From assembly GCA_007361935.1 (NCBI GenBank), contig CP041667.1, forward strand, positions 1,392,501-1,456,500: a stretch of 64,000 bases of DNA. Reading direction: 5' to 3'. Numbering within the stretch: the stretch's first letter is position 1; the number at the start of each line of letters is the position of its first letter. Of this stretch, positions 33,477 to 42,698 are shown piece after piece. Origin of the DNA: Lachnospiraceae bacterium KGMB03038. GTDB lineage: Bacteria > Bacillota > Clostridia > Lachnospirales > Lachnospiraceae. Below the pieces are notes generated by a model. It worked only from the letters and a program-made list of their open reading frames with translations, made no database searches and had not been told where the DNA came from. The position numbers and the translations under genes are program-made.

Positions 33477-33523
33477 AAGTGGTAGGAAGTGGTGAAAAGT
33501 GGAACGAAGTGGAGACTAAGTGG
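33477..33523 (+). promoter_or_regulatory. MraZ operator: five AAGTGG direct repeats
   Basis: AAGTGG at 33477, 33487, 33497, 33507 and 33518: spacing 10, 10, 10 and 11. MraZ is known to bind short GTG/TGGG-type direct repeats of this pitch before its own gene; here they lie at and after the transcription start. Confidence 0.85.
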
Positions 33524-33551
33524 CAGACCGCTTCGAAAGAAGGTGAGTTTC

Positions 33552-33992
33552 ATGTTGAAAGGAGAGTACAGTCATAATATTGACCCGAAAGGCAGATTGA
33601 TCATTCCCGCTAAGTTTCGTGACGATCTTGGGGAGAATTTCGTCATTACAAAAGGAATGGAACACTGCTTGTACGTATATCCGGAAAACGAATGGAACGC
33701 CTTTGAAGAGAAACTGAACGCCTTACCCACCACCACAGACAAAAAAGCCCGTGCTTTCGCGTATTTCTTTCAGGGAAGCGCGGCGGACGGGGACCTTGAT
33801 AAGCAAGGGAGAACCTTGATCCCATCGGTTCTCAGGGACTATGCCAAATTAGAAAAGGAAGTAGTCTTTATCGGTATGGGGAAGCGTGCCGAGATCTGGG
33901 ACAAAGCAAGATGGGATGAAAAGAATGCTGAAGTGGAACTCAACATTGAGGATATCGCATCCGATATGGAAGAGAGCGGATTCAGTATCTAG
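33552..33992 (+). CDS. mraZ: Transcriptional regulator MraZ
   Basis: 146 residues, two AbrB-like repeats: MLKGEYSHNIDPKGRLIIPAKFR (first 23 residues; DxKGR motif) and a second DKQGRTLIPSVLRDY. MraZ forms a ring that binds the direct repeats upstream of the dcw operon and autorepresses it. Start at ATG 33552 after AAGAAGGTGAG; the in-frame extension upstream reads through the operator and is not real. First gene of the cluster; rsmH follows after 11 bases. Confidence 0.96.
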   Translation: MLKGEYSHNIDPKGRLIIPAKFRDDLGENFVITKGMEHCLYVYPENEWNAFEEKLNALPTTTDKKARAFAYFFQGSAADGDLDKQGRTLIPSVLRDYAKLEKEVVFIGMGKRAEIWDKARWDEKNAEVELNIEDIASDMEESGFSI

Positions 33993-34003
33993 AGGGAGAA
34001 GAT

Positions 34004-34939
34004 ATGGAGTTCGAACACACATCGGTATTACTTGAAGAAACTGTAAACGGCCTGAATATCAAACCTGACGGGATCTATGTGGATGGAACGCTGGGGGGCG
34101 GAGGACATGCCTATGAGATCTGCAAAAGGTTAGGGCCTAAGGGGAGTATTGTAGGAATAGACCAGGATGGGGCAGCCATCGAGGCTGCGGGCATCCGACT
34201 GAAAGACTTCGGGGAGAAAGTCACGATCGTACGGAGCAACTATCGTGATATGAAGTCGCAGCTCCAACAGCTTGGCATTGACAAGGTCGATGGGATCGTG
34301 CTCGATCTGGGCGTATCCTCTTATCAGTTAGATACGGCAGAGCGGGGATTCTCCTATCGCGAAGATGCGCCTCTGGATATGCGGATGGATACTCGTCAGA
34401 ATATGACGGCCAGGGACATCGTCAATGGCTACGGCGAACAAGAACTCTATCATATGATTCGGGATTACGGGGAGGACAAGTTCGCCAAAAATATCGCAAA
34501 ACATATTGTTGAAGCGAGAGAGAAAGCGCCTGTAGAGACGACAGGGCAGCTGGTAGAGATCATACGCCAGTCCATTCCCATGAAATTTCAAAAGAAATCA
34601 GGACATCCCGCCAAACGGACGTTTCAGGCGATCCGTATTGAACTCAACAGAGAGTTGGATGTACTTAGGGATTCGCTGGATGATATGATCGAATTATTGA
34701 ATCCAGGCGGGCGGATCTGTATTATTACGTTCCACTCGTTAGAGGACAGGATTGTGAAAGCGGCTTTTCGGAAAAATGAGAATCCCTGCACCTGTCCCAG
34801 TGACTTTCCCGTATGTGTATGCGGAAACGTCCCAAAGGGGAGTATAGTAACCAGAAAACCAATTCTGCCAAGTAAAGAAGAAATGGAAAGAAACAGCCGT
34901 TCTAAGAGCGCCAAGCTTCGGATATTTGAACGGTGTTAG
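34004..34939 (+). CDS. rsmH: 16S rRNA (cytosine-1402 N4) methyltransferase RsmH
   Basis: 311 residues. Opening HTSVLLEETVNGL and the AdoMet motif DGTLGGGGHAYEI, then LDLGVSSYQLD, the DMRMD block, HPAKRTFQAIRIELN and FHSLEDRIVK are characteristic of RsmH (MraW). It modifies the ribosomal P site. Standard second gene of the dcw cluster. Confidence 0.97.
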   Translation: MEFEHTSVLLEETVNGLNIKPDGIYVDGTLGGGGHAYEICKRLGPKGSIVGIDQDGAAIEAAGIRLKDFGEKVTIVRSNYRDMKSQLQQLGIDKVDGIVLDLGVSSYQLDTAERGFSYREDAPLDMRMDTRQNMTARDIVNGYGEQELYHMIRDYGEDKFAKNIAKHIVEAREKAPVETTGQLVEIIRQSIPMKFQKKSGHPAKRTFQAIRIELNRELDVLRDSLDDMIELLNPGGRICIITFHSLEDRIVKAAFRKNENPCTCPSDFPVCVCGNVPKGSIVTRKPILPSKEEMERNSRSKSAKLRIFERC

Positions 34940-34962
34940 CTGGATAAAGGGGTGATACGTAC

Positions 34963-35481
34963 ATGGCAGCAAGAACAACAGCGAGAAGATATAGCTCTGT
35001 CCGGACACAGGGACAGGCTTATGTATACGGAAATGCTGCGCCAAAACCGGTTCGGGAGTCGGAAAGGCGGGAGAGAACACCGCAGAGAAAAGTCAGCCGC
35101 CAGGTACGGAATAATCGTAGAAAAGCCCTTCGAATGAACGCGGGATATGTAGTATTTCTGACGGCGGCAGCACTGCTGACACTAGTAGTCTGCGTGGGAT
35201 ACGTACGTCTTCAGGCCAGGATCACGGACAGCTCTAAAAATGTGACCGCAATGCAGGAGGAACTGGCCCAGCTTCGGGAAGAAAATGACACCAGATACAA
35301 CACGGTCATGGACTCTGTAGACGTAGAAGAGATAAAAAAAACAGCCCAGGAAGATCTGGGGATGGTCTACGCATCACCAGAGCAGGTAGTAGAATATGAG
35401 AGCCCATCCGCGGACTATGTAAAGCAGTATGAAAGCATTCCGGAAGACGGGGTACTGGCCCGGTCAGATCATAACAATTGA
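34963..35481 (+). CDS. ftsL: Cell division protein FtsL-like
   Basis: 172 residues. A long basic cytosolic N-terminus (about 58 residues, many Arg), one transmembrane helix (about 60-82), a short coiled coil (SSKNVTAMQEELAQLREEND) and an outer tail. This topology between rsmH and a class B PBP gene identifies FtsL, which with FtsQ/DivIB and DivIC activates the septal synthase. Sequence similarity in this family is low, so position carries much of the weight. Confidence 0.85.
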   Translation: MAARTTARRYSSVRTQGQAYVYGNAAPKPVRESERRERTPQRKVSRQVRNNRRKALRMNAGYVVFLTAAALLTLVVCVGYVRLQARITDSSKNVTAMQEELAQLREENDTRYNTVMDSVDVEEIKKTAQEDLGMVYASPEQVVEYESPSADYVKQYESIPEDGVLARSDHNN

Positions 35482-35492
35482 CAGGTGAAAGC

Positions 35493-37325
35493 ATGACAAG
35501 AAAGAAAAGGAATCCTCTTCGGAGAAAAATGAATAAACTAATGCAGAAAAAGCTGGTAGGAATCTTTGGGATCGTCGTACTGGCTTTTGCGCTTTTGGTG
35601 GGAAGAGTTACTTATATTAACGCTTCTAATGGAGAAGAATACACCAAAGTGGTCTTGGACCAGCAGCAGTATGACAGCAGGGTCATTCCCTTCAAGCGGG
35701 GAGACATTGTGGACCGTAACGGCACAAAACTGGCGACCAGCGAGCGGGTCTACAATGTGATCCTGGATGTGAAAGCGATGCTTGAGGACGAGGACAGTGT
35801 GGACCCCACGATCCAGGTTCTCAAAGACTGTTTTGAAATTGAGGAAGAAACGGTCCGGAACCTGATCGAAGAAAAGCCCTCCAGCAGATATGAGGTGCTG
35901 AAAAAAAGTATAGACTACAATACGGCGCGGGAGTTTGAGGAGATTGACGAAGACGATGAAAACTATCCCAATATAAAAGGAATCTGGCTGGAAGAGGATT
36001 ATATAAGAACCTATCCTTACGAAACGCTCGCCTGCGATGTGATCGGTTTTACCGCTGATGGCAATGTGGGAAATAATGGGATTGAAGCGTCCTATAACTC
36101 TATTTTAAATGGAACAGACGGACGGGAGTACGGTTACCAGGACGAAAGCGCTTCTTTGGAGAGGACAGTAAAAGAACCGGAAAACGGAAGCACAGTCGTT
36201 TCGACCATAGACCTGCAGATCCAAAGCGTTGTGGAAGAACATGTTCTGGCTTTCAACGAAGCCCATAAAAATGAAGCCAGGACCGGAGAGGGAAGCGCCA
36301 ATACCGGCGTGATCGTAATGAATCCGCAAAACGGAGAGATCCTGGCAGAAGCTTCTTATCCGAATTACGATCTTAACAACCCAAGAGATCTGACAAGATA
36401 TTATTCGAAAGAGGAAATTCAGTCTATGGGAGACGAAGAAAAGGTGGAGGCTTTGACTTCTCTTTGGAATAACTTTTGTGTAAATGAAGTGTATGAGCCG
36501 GGATCCACCTTCAAGCCGTTCACAGTGGCGGCGGGATTGGAACTTGGGAATCTGACGGGAGACGAGACCTATTATTGCGGAGGAAAACTCCATGTAGGAG
36601 ATTACGATATCCATTGCAATAATCGGAGCGGCCATGGGACTCAGACTTTGAGGCAGGCCATAGAAAATTCCTGTAATGTGGCTTTGATGGAAATCGGGGC
36701 GGATCTGGGCGTGGAGGAATTTACCCGGTATCAGGAACAGTTTGGGTTTGGAAAACAGACAGGCATCGATCTTCCGGGAGAGCAGGAAGGCGTTCTGTAT
36801 ACCGCGGAAAACATGGACTCAGCCAGCCTGGCCACCAATGCTTTTGGACAGAACTTTGACGTGACAATGACGCAGATGGCGGCAGGGTTCTGCTCTTTGA
36901 TCAACGGCGGAGAGTATTATCAGCCCCATGTGGTCAAACAGATCCAAGATGAAAATGGAAACGTGACAGAGAACAAAGATTCTGTTTTGATCGGCCGGAC
37001 AGTTTCGGAAGAGACCAGCCAGATCATCAAAGATTATATGTATAGTGTAGTAGAAGAAGGAACCGGTTCTTCCGCGGCGGTGGAAGGATACGATATTGGA
37101 GGAAAGACTGGAACCGCGGAGAAACATCCGAGAGGACAAGGCAATTATCTGGTTTCTTTTATTGGATACGCGCCCCAGGAGGATCCGCAGGTAATGATCT
37201 ATGTGGTCATCGATGAACCCAACGTCGCCGTCCAGTCAGACAGCAAGCTGGCCACTACTCTGGCGGCGGATATCATGAAAGAAATACTGCCTTATCTTGG
37301 AGTAGAGAAGGCGGCGGCAGAATAA
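35493..37325 (+). CDS. Class B penicillin-binding protein, septal transpeptidase (FtsI/PBP2B type)
   Basis: 610 residues. Short cytosolic N-terminus, one membrane helix (about 22-45), dimerisation domain beginning RGDIVDRNGTKLATS, then transpeptidase with S338 in GSTFKPF, SCN (ENSCNVAL) and KTGT at 538-541 in GGKTGTAEKHP. No PASTA domains at the C-terminus. It cross-links septal peptidoglycan with the FtsW partner. Start at 35493 after AGGTGA; an in-frame TTG at 35478 overlapping ftsL is unlikely. Confidence 0.92.
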   Translation: MTRKKRNPLRRKMNKLMQKKLVGIFGIVVLAFALLVGRVTYINASNGEEYTKVVLDQQQYDSRVIPFKRGDIVDRNGTKLATSERVYNVILDVKAMLEDEDSVDPTIQVLKDCFEIEEETVRNLIEEKPSSRYEVLKKSIDYNTAREFEEIDEDDENYPNIKGIWLEEDYIRTYPYETLACDVIGFTADGNVGNNGIEASYNSILNGTDGREYGYQDESASLERTVKEPENGSTVVSTIDLQIQSVVEEHVLAFNEAHKNEARTGEGSANTGVIVMNPQNGEILAEASYPNYDLNNPRDLTRYYSKEEIQSMGDEEKVEALTSLWNNFCVNEVYEPGSTFKPFTVAAGLELGNLTGDETYYCGGKLHVGDYDIHCNNRSGHGTQTLRQAIENSCNVALMEIGADLGVEEFTRYQEQFGFGKQTGIDLPGEQEGVLYTAENMDSASLATNAFGQNFDVTMTQMAAGFCSLINGGEYYQPHVVKQIQDENGNVTENKDSVLIGRTVSEETSQIIKDYMYSVVEEGTGSSAAVEGYDIGGKTGTAEKHPRGQGNYLVSFIGYAPQEDPQVMIYVVIDEPNVAVQSDSKLATTLAADIMKEILPYLGVEKAAAE

Positions 37326-37341
37326 ATAGAATTTGCAGAAT

Positions 37342-37393
37342 AACCTCGCAGAAGTCTTAATAAATTATAGAAACGGCTTTTGCGAGGTTTTTT
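37342..37393 (+). terminator. Terminator-like hairpin enclosing the next gene's ribosome site
   Basis: AACCTCGCA (37342-37350) pairs with TGCGAGGTT (37381-37389), 30-base loop, T run 37388-37393 that runs straight into the ATG at 37394. The only Shine-Dalgarno candidate, GAGG (37384-37387), is in the 3' arm. Confidence 0.7.
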
Positions 37394-39115
37394 ATGAAGA
37401 ATAAAACTTATAATAGGAAGAAACTTTTGGTGGTGTTTCTATGCGCTGTGGGAATCGCTCTGGTGCTGGCGGGAAGACTGATCTATCTGATGGTATTTGA
37501 AGCGGAATATTATCAGGAAAAGGCGGAAGCTCTCCACGAAAGGGAGCGGGAGATCAAGGCGGCAAGAGGGGAGATCGTAGATACAAATGGTACGGTCTTG
37601 GCAACGAATCGGACGGTATGTACGATTTCCGTCATTCACAGCCAGATAAAAGAACCAGAGAAGATTATCCAGGTATTGTCCAGGGAATTAGAACTTACGG
37701 AAGAAGAAGTCAGGGGAAAGGTAGAGAAAGTTTCATCTATGGAACGGATCAAGACAAATGTGGATAAAGAGACGGGAGACAAGATCCGGAATCTGGAACT
37801 GGATGGGGTAAAAGTGGATGAAGATTTTAAGCGGTATTATCCCTATGGGGAGCTGGCATCAAAAGTCCTGGGATTTACCGGGGGAGACAACCAGGGCATC
37901 ATAGGGCTGGAAGTGAAGTATGAAGAATATCTGAAAGGGGAGAATGGGACCATCCTGACAACAACAGATGCCAGGGGCGTAGAACTGGACGGAGTGGCGG
38001 AAGACCGGATCGAGCCGGTCCCAGGGCATACCCTGCAGATCAGTATGGACTACAACATCCAGATGTACGCACAGCAGATGGCGGAAAAAGTGATGGAAGA
38101 AAAGCAGGCGGACAAAGTGGGAATCCTCCTGATGAATCCTGAGAACGGCGAGATCCTGGCCATGGTAAATGTACCGGAATTTAATCTCAATGAGCCTTTT
38201 GAGCTAAATACAGGAACGGCGGAAGGGATGACAGACGAGGAACTGCAGGAAGCGCTGAACCAGATGTGGCGGAACGGCTGTATCAATGATACTTATGAGC
38301 CGGGATCTACGTTTAAGATCATTACAGCCTCCGCCTGTCTGGAAGAGGGAGTGGTAGAATTGGACGATACCTTTAGCTGTCCGGGGTACAAGATGGTAGA
38401 AGACCGGAAGATCCGATGCCATAAGGTGGGAGGACATGGGGCGGAGACATTTGTGGAAGGGATCCAGAACTCCTGCAACCCTGTGTTTATCGAGATCGGC
38501 CTGCGGCTGGGAACAGAAAATTTCTATAAGTATTTCAACCAATTCGGACTGATGGGAATGACAGGAGTAGATCTGCCGGGAGAAGCGGCCACCATCATGC
38601 ATAAGCAGGAAAATGTGGGACAGGTGGAGCTTGCGACCATGAGTTTTGGACAGTCCTTTCAGGTAACGCCCATTCAGCTTGCGGCTACCGTCAGTTCCCT
38701 GGTCAATGGAGGAAACCGGGTAACGCCTCATTTTGGAGTGCGCATTTTAGATAAGGACGGAAAAGAAATCAAAGAATTTGCTTATGAAGAGGGAGAACGG
38801 ATCGTTTCAGAAGAAACGTCCGAGACTATGCAGGCCCTTCTGGAGGGAGTGGTCAGAGAAGGGTCGGGGAAAAACGCTTATATTGAAGGATACCATATAG
38901 GAGGAAAGACAGCTACCTCTCAGACGCTTCCCAGAAGCGCCAACAAATACATTTCTTCCTTTATTGGATTTGCGCCTGCGGACGATCCCCGGATCCTGGG
39001 CATGTGTGTGATCTATGATCCTCAGGGGATCTATTATGGAGGGACGATCGCGGCGCCGGTCATGGGGGATATCTTCCAGAATATATTCCCCTATCTTGGC
39101 ATTGAAAAAGAATAG
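37394..39115 (+). CDS. spoVD: Class B penicillin-binding protein, SpoVD type
   Basis: 573 residues. One membrane helix (about 10-32), dimerisation domain (ARGEIVDTNGTVLATN) and transpeptidase with S305 in GSTFKII and SCN (NSCNPVF). The third motif is KTAT (K505-T506-A507-T508 in GGKTATSQT) instead of the usual KTGT. No PASTA domain. Position directly after the septal PBP and before mraY matches spoVD, needed for spore cortex synthesis with SpoVE; the name rests on position as much as sequence. Its ribosome site is inside a hairpin. Confidence 0.85.
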   Translation: MKNKTYNRKKLLVVFLCAVGIALVLAGRLIYLMVFEAEYYQEKAEALHEREREIKAARGEIVDTNGTVLATNRTVCTISVIHSQIKEPEKIIQVLSRELELTEEEVRGKVEKVSSMERIKTNVDKETGDKIRNLELDGVKVDEDFKRYYPYGELASKVLGFTGGDNQGIIGLEVKYEEYLKGENGTILTTTDARGVELDGVAEDRIEPVPGHTLQISMDYNIQMYAQQMAEKVMEEKQADKVGILLMNPENGEILAMVNVPEFNLNEPFELNTGTAEGMTDEELQEALNQMWRNGCINDTYEPGSTFKIITASACLEEGVVELDDTFSCPGYKMVEDRKIRCHKVGGHGAETFVEGIQNSCNPVFIEIGLRLGTENFYKYFNQFGLMGMTGVDLPGEAATIMHKQENVGQVELATMSFGQSFQVTPIQLAATVSSLVNGGNRVTPHFGVRILDKDGKEIKEFAYEEGERIVSEETSETMQALLEGVVREGSGKNAYIEGYHIGGKTATSQTLPRSANKYISSFIGFAPADDPRILGMCVIYDPQGIYYGGTIAAPVMGDIFQNIFPYLGIEKE

Positions 39116-39130
39116 AAAATGAAGTATACT
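39102..39130 (+). promoter_or_regulatory. Sigma-A promoter of mraY-murD-ftsW
   Basis: TTGAAA (39102-39107), 17-base spacer, TATACT (39125-39130), overlapping the end of spoVD. Confidence 0.75.
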
Positions 39131-39195
39131 ATGTAAGATTGAAGGTATGACAGACATTTTTCAGGAAAAGAAACAAAAGAAGTAAGAGGTGTATT

Positions 39196-40152
39196 ATGGA
39201 TTATACGGTATTTATCCCGGTGCTGATCGCGTTTGCGTTAAGCGTGGTCATGGGTCCGGTGATCATTCCAATCTTAAGAAGGCTGAAAATGGGGCAGACA
39301 GAGAGGGAGGATGGCGTAAAATCGCATTTAAAAAAAGCGGGGACCCCTACCATGGGAGGAGTGATCATCCTTCTCAGTGTGGTGATCACATCGCTGTTTT
39401 ACATCCGGGATTACCCGAAGATCATACCAATCCTTTTTGTAACGCTGGGATTTGGTCTGATCGGATTCTTGGATGATTATCTGAAGGTGGTCATGAAGCG
39501 CTCAGACGGGTTATTTCCCAAACAAAAGATGGCCCTGCAGATTGTAGTGACAGCCGTATTTGCTTTCTATATGGTCCGGTTTACCGATGTTTCCCTTGCT
39601 ATGCTGATCCCATTTACCGGCGGGAAATATCTGGATATCGGATGGCTTGCCATTCCGCTTATGTTCTTCGCGGTGATCGGAACGGTAAATGGAGTAAACT
39701 TTACTGATGGATTGGATGGCCTGGCTTCCAGTGTGACTGTTTTGGTCGCTACTTTCTTTACCGTGGTAGCTATCGGGACCGGAAGCGGGATCGAGCCTGT
39801 TACCTGCGCGGTAGTGGGGGCGCTCCTTGGATTTCTTCTGTTTAATGTGTATCCGGCAAGTGTGTTTATGGGAGATACCGGTTCTCTGGCGCTGGGAGGA
39901 TTTGTGGCCTCCACGGCGTATATGCTCCAGATGCCTATTTTCATCCTGATCGTAGGCTTGATCTATCTGGTGGAGGTTCTCTCGGTCATGATCCAGGTGA
40001 CATATTTTAAGAAGACGGGAGGAAAGCGGATCTTTAAGATGGCGCCGATCCATCATCATTTCGAACTGTGCGGATGGTCAGAGACCAGAGTGGTGGCGGT
40101 ATTTTCTATTATCACAGCCCTTCTTTGTCTGGTGGCTCTGATGGCGATGTAA
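39196..40152 (+). CDS. mraY: Phospho-MurNAc-pentapeptide transferase MraY
   Basis: 318 residues, about ten membrane helices. Makes lipid I from UDP-MurNAc-pentapeptide and undecaprenyl phosphate. Motifs: HLKKAGTPTMGG, FLDDYLKV (catalytic Asp pair), NGVNFTDGLDGLA and APIHHHFE (HHH loop). An AGAGGTG ribosome site precedes the ATG. murD follows after 17 bases. Confidence 0.97.
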   Translation: MDYTVFIPVLIAFALSVVMGPVIIPILRRLKMGQTEREDGVKSHLKKAGTPTMGGVIILLSVVITSLFYIRDYPKIIPILFVTLGFGLIGFLDDYLKVVMKRSDGLFPKQKMALQIVVTAVFAFYMVRFTDVSLAMLIPFTGGKYLDIGWLAIPLMFFAVIGTVNGVNFTDGLDGLASSVTVLVATFFTVVAIGTGSGIEPVTCAVVGALLGFLLFNVYPASVFMGDTGSLALGGFVASTAYMLQMPIFILIVGLIYLVEVLSVMIQVTYFKKTGGKRIFKMAPIHHHFELCGWSETRVVAVFSIITALLCLVALMAM

Positions 40153-40169
40153 GAGAAAGGATAGAAGCT

Positions 40170-41525
40170 ATGATAGATACAAAGGGAAAGAACGTGCTGG
40201 TATTTGGGTCTGGCATCAGCGGAACGGCGGCGGCAGGACTTCTGGAAGAAACAGGAGCGTCTGTGACGCTCTACGATGGGAATCAGGATCTGGATATCCA
40301 GAAGTTAAAAAGCCAGCTTGGGACGGATACATCGGTGAGGATCGTACTTGGGACATTTCCGGAAGAAATCCTGGACTGTCTGGATCTGGCTGTCTTAAGT
40401 CCGGGCGTGCCCACGGATCTGCCGGCAGTAAAAGAAATGGTGTCCCGGAAGATCCAGGTGATCGGGGAGGTGGAGCTTGCGTACGCCTTTGGGAAAGGAG
40501 ATGTCCTGGCGATCACAGGAACCAACGGAAAGACTACGACCACAACTCTTCTGGGGCAGATCATGAAGCGCTTCCAGGAGGATGTATTCGTGGTCGGCAA
40601 TATCGGAAACCCCTATACCCTGGCGGCGAAAGAGATGACGGAACACTCCATCACGGTGGCGGAAATGAGCAGTTTCCAGCTGGAGACGATCCGGGAATTC
40701 CACCCGAAAGTCAGCGCCATCTTAAACTTCACGCCGGACCATCTGAACCGGCATCATACGATGGAAGCTTATGTGAACGCAAAGAAGAATATCGCGAAAA
40801 ATCAAACCGAAGAAGATTACTGCATCCTGAACTATGAGGACGCAAGGACGAGAGAATTTGGGGAGAATGTAAAAGCACAGGTTCTATATTTCAGCAGTCA
40901 GCGTAAACTAGAAAGAGGAATCTATTTAGACCAGGGTTCTATTATTTACAAAAACCCAGACGAAGTGGAGATCTGTAAGGTCGATGAGCTTCAGATCCTG
41001 GGGACCCACAACTATGAAAATGTAATGGCGGCGGCTGGAATGGCGGCTGTTTACGGGGTCCCGGTCCAGGTGATCCGGGAGGCGGTGCTTGCCTTTAAAG
41101 GAGTGGAGCATAGGATTGAATTTGTGGCGGAAAAGAATGGAGTCGTCTATTACAATGATTCCAAGGGGACGAATCCGGATGCCGCTATCAAGGCCATTCA
41201 GGCAATGAACCGTCCGACGGTGCTGCTGGGCGGCGGGTATGATAAGGATTCGGAATACACGGAGTGGATTCGGGCTTTTGGCGGGAAAGTAAGGAAGCTG
41301 ATCCTGCTGGGAGAGACAAGGGAGAAGATCGCCCAGGCCGCGGAAAGCTGCGGGTTCCATGATTATGTGATGGCAGACGGCTTTGAGGAAGCGGTGCGTC
41401 TGGCGGCAGATGCGGCAAAGAAAGGAGAAGCGGTGCTGCTGTCTCCGGCCTGCGCAAGCTGGGATATGTTTCCAAACTATGAGGTACGAGGAGAGAAATT
41501 CAAAGAGATTGTAAATTCCTTATAA
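40170..41525 (+). CDS. murD: UDP-N-acetylmuramoyl-L-alanine--D-glutamate ligase
   Basis: 451 residues. Mur ligase adding D-Glu. N-terminal Rossmann domain VLVFGSGISGTAAAGLL, ATP loop GTNGKTTTTTL, HRIEFV and YYNDSKGTNPDA, then LLGGGYDKDS in the C-terminal domain. AAAGGAT precedes the ATG at 40170; an in-frame extension back into mraY is spurious. Confidence 0.97.
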   Translation: MIDTKGKNVLVFGSGISGTAAAGLLEETGASVTLYDGNQDLDIQKLKSQLGTDTSVRIVLGTFPEEILDCLDLAVLSPGVPTDLPAVKEMVSRKIQVIGEVELAYAFGKGDVLAITGTNGKTTTTTLLGQIMKRFQEDVFVVGNIGNPYTLAAKEMTEHSITVAEMSSFQLETIREFHPKVSAILNFTPDHLNRHHTMEAYVNAKKNIAKNQTEEDYCILNYEDARTREFGENVKAQVLYFSSQRKLERGIYLDQGSIIYKNPDEVEICKVDELQILGTHNYENVMAAAGMAAVYGVPVQVIREAVLAFKGVEHRIEFVAEKNGVVYYNDSKGTNPDAAIKAIQAMNRPTVLLGGGYDKDSEYTEWIRAFGGKVRKLILLGETREKIAQAAESCGFHDYVMADGFEEAVRLAADAAKKGEAVLLSPACASWDMFPNYEVRGEKFKEIVNSL

Positions 41526-41540
41526 GGAGTGCATAGAAGA

Positions 41541-42623
41541 TTGACACAGCCAAAAAAGAGGAAGTATGATCTGACTCTTCTGGCCGCTCTGGGGGTGCTG
41601 GTCGTCTTTGGGCTGGTGATCCTTTACAGTACCAGCGCCTATAATGGAGAGGTCAAGTTTCACGACTCTTTTTATTATCTGAAAAAACAGGTGTTTGCCA
41701 CACTGCTGGGAATCTTGGGGATGTTTCTGGTAGCGAATATGGATTATCATGTGTGGAAGCATGCGGCCGTTCTTGGATATCTGACGGCGTTGGTCCTCTC
41801 AGTGGCGGTCCTGTTTATAGGGGAAGAATACAATGGGTCCAAAAGATGGCTTTCTTTGGGCCCTTTTTCTTTTCAGCCGTCAGAGTTCGCTAAAGTGGCG
41901 GTAGTTCTTTTCCTGTCCTGGATCGTGACGAACAATATCAAAAACATGGGGAAAATGGGAACCCTTCTAAAAATTATGATATCGATCCTTCCCATCGTGG
42001 GGCTGGTGGGAGCCAGTAATTTGAGTACGGCTGTCATTATCCTGGGGATCGGGGTGATCCTGGTATTCGTGGCAAGCCCTAAATACAGTCCTTTTCTCTT
42101 AATGGGCGCGGCGGGGACCGGATTCATGGCGGTTTTTCTAGCCTTGGAAAGCTATCGTCTGGAGAGACTGGCCATCTGGCGCAACCCAGAAGCCTACGAG
42201 AAAGGCTACCAGACGCTTCAGGGCCTTTACGCCATTGGTTCTGGCGGCCTGTTTGGCCGGGGGTTGGGAGAGAGTGTCCAGAAGCTGGGATTTGTGCCGG
42301 AAGCTCAGAACGATATGATCTTTTCCATAATCTGCGAAGAATTGGGGTTGTTTGGCGCGGGATTTGTGCTGCTGTTATTTCTGATCCTGATCTGGAGGTT
42401 CTTTGTGATCGCCTCCAGGGCCCCGGACTTGTTTGGCGCTCTGATCGCGGCCGGAGCTATGGCACATATGATGATCCAGGTGATCTTAAATATAGCGGTG
42501 GTCACAAACACCATACCCAATACCGGGATCACCCTGCCCTTCATCAGCTACGGGGGAACCTCAGTCGTCTTCTTGCTGCTGGAAATGGGGCTTGTGCTGA
42601 GCGTATCAACGGTGATACAATGA
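41541..42623 (+). CDS. ftsW: SEDS-family peptidoglycan polymerase FtsW/SpoVE
   Basis: 360 residues, about ten membrane helices, with GLVILYSTSAYNG, FQPSEFAKVA, NLSTAVIILGI and NTIPNTGITLPFISYGGTS. Dcw-cluster position after murD matches ftsW/spoVE; with the class B PBPs it makes septal or cortex peptidoglycan. TTG 41541 is chosen because AAGGAG (41524-41529) is 11 bases upstream; GTG 41529 overlaps that site. murG, normally next, is missing. Confidence 0.92.
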   Translation: MTQPKKRKYDLTLLAALGVLVVFGLVILYSTSAYNGEVKFHDSFYYLKKQVFATLLGILGMFLVANMDYHVWKHAAVLGYLTALVLSVAVLFIGEEYNGSKRWLSLGPFSFQPSEFAKVAVVLFLSWIVTNNIKNMGKMGTLLKIMISILPIVGLVGASNLSTAVIILGIGVILVFVASPKYSPFLLMGAAGTGFMAVFLALESYRLERLAIWRNPEAYEKGYQTLQGLYAIGSGGLFGRGLGESVQKLGFVPEAQNDMIFSIICEELGLFGAGFVLLLFLILIWRFFVIASRAPDLFGALIAAGAMAHMMIQVILNIAVVTNTIPNTGITLPFISYGGTSVVFLLLEMGLVLSVSTVIQ

Positions 42624-42698
42624 ACGCAAGCCGTGAAGCTAAAGGAGCGAAGCGCGGTGTTAGATATAAGATAAGGGGCAGCAAAGAGAGGAGTATAT

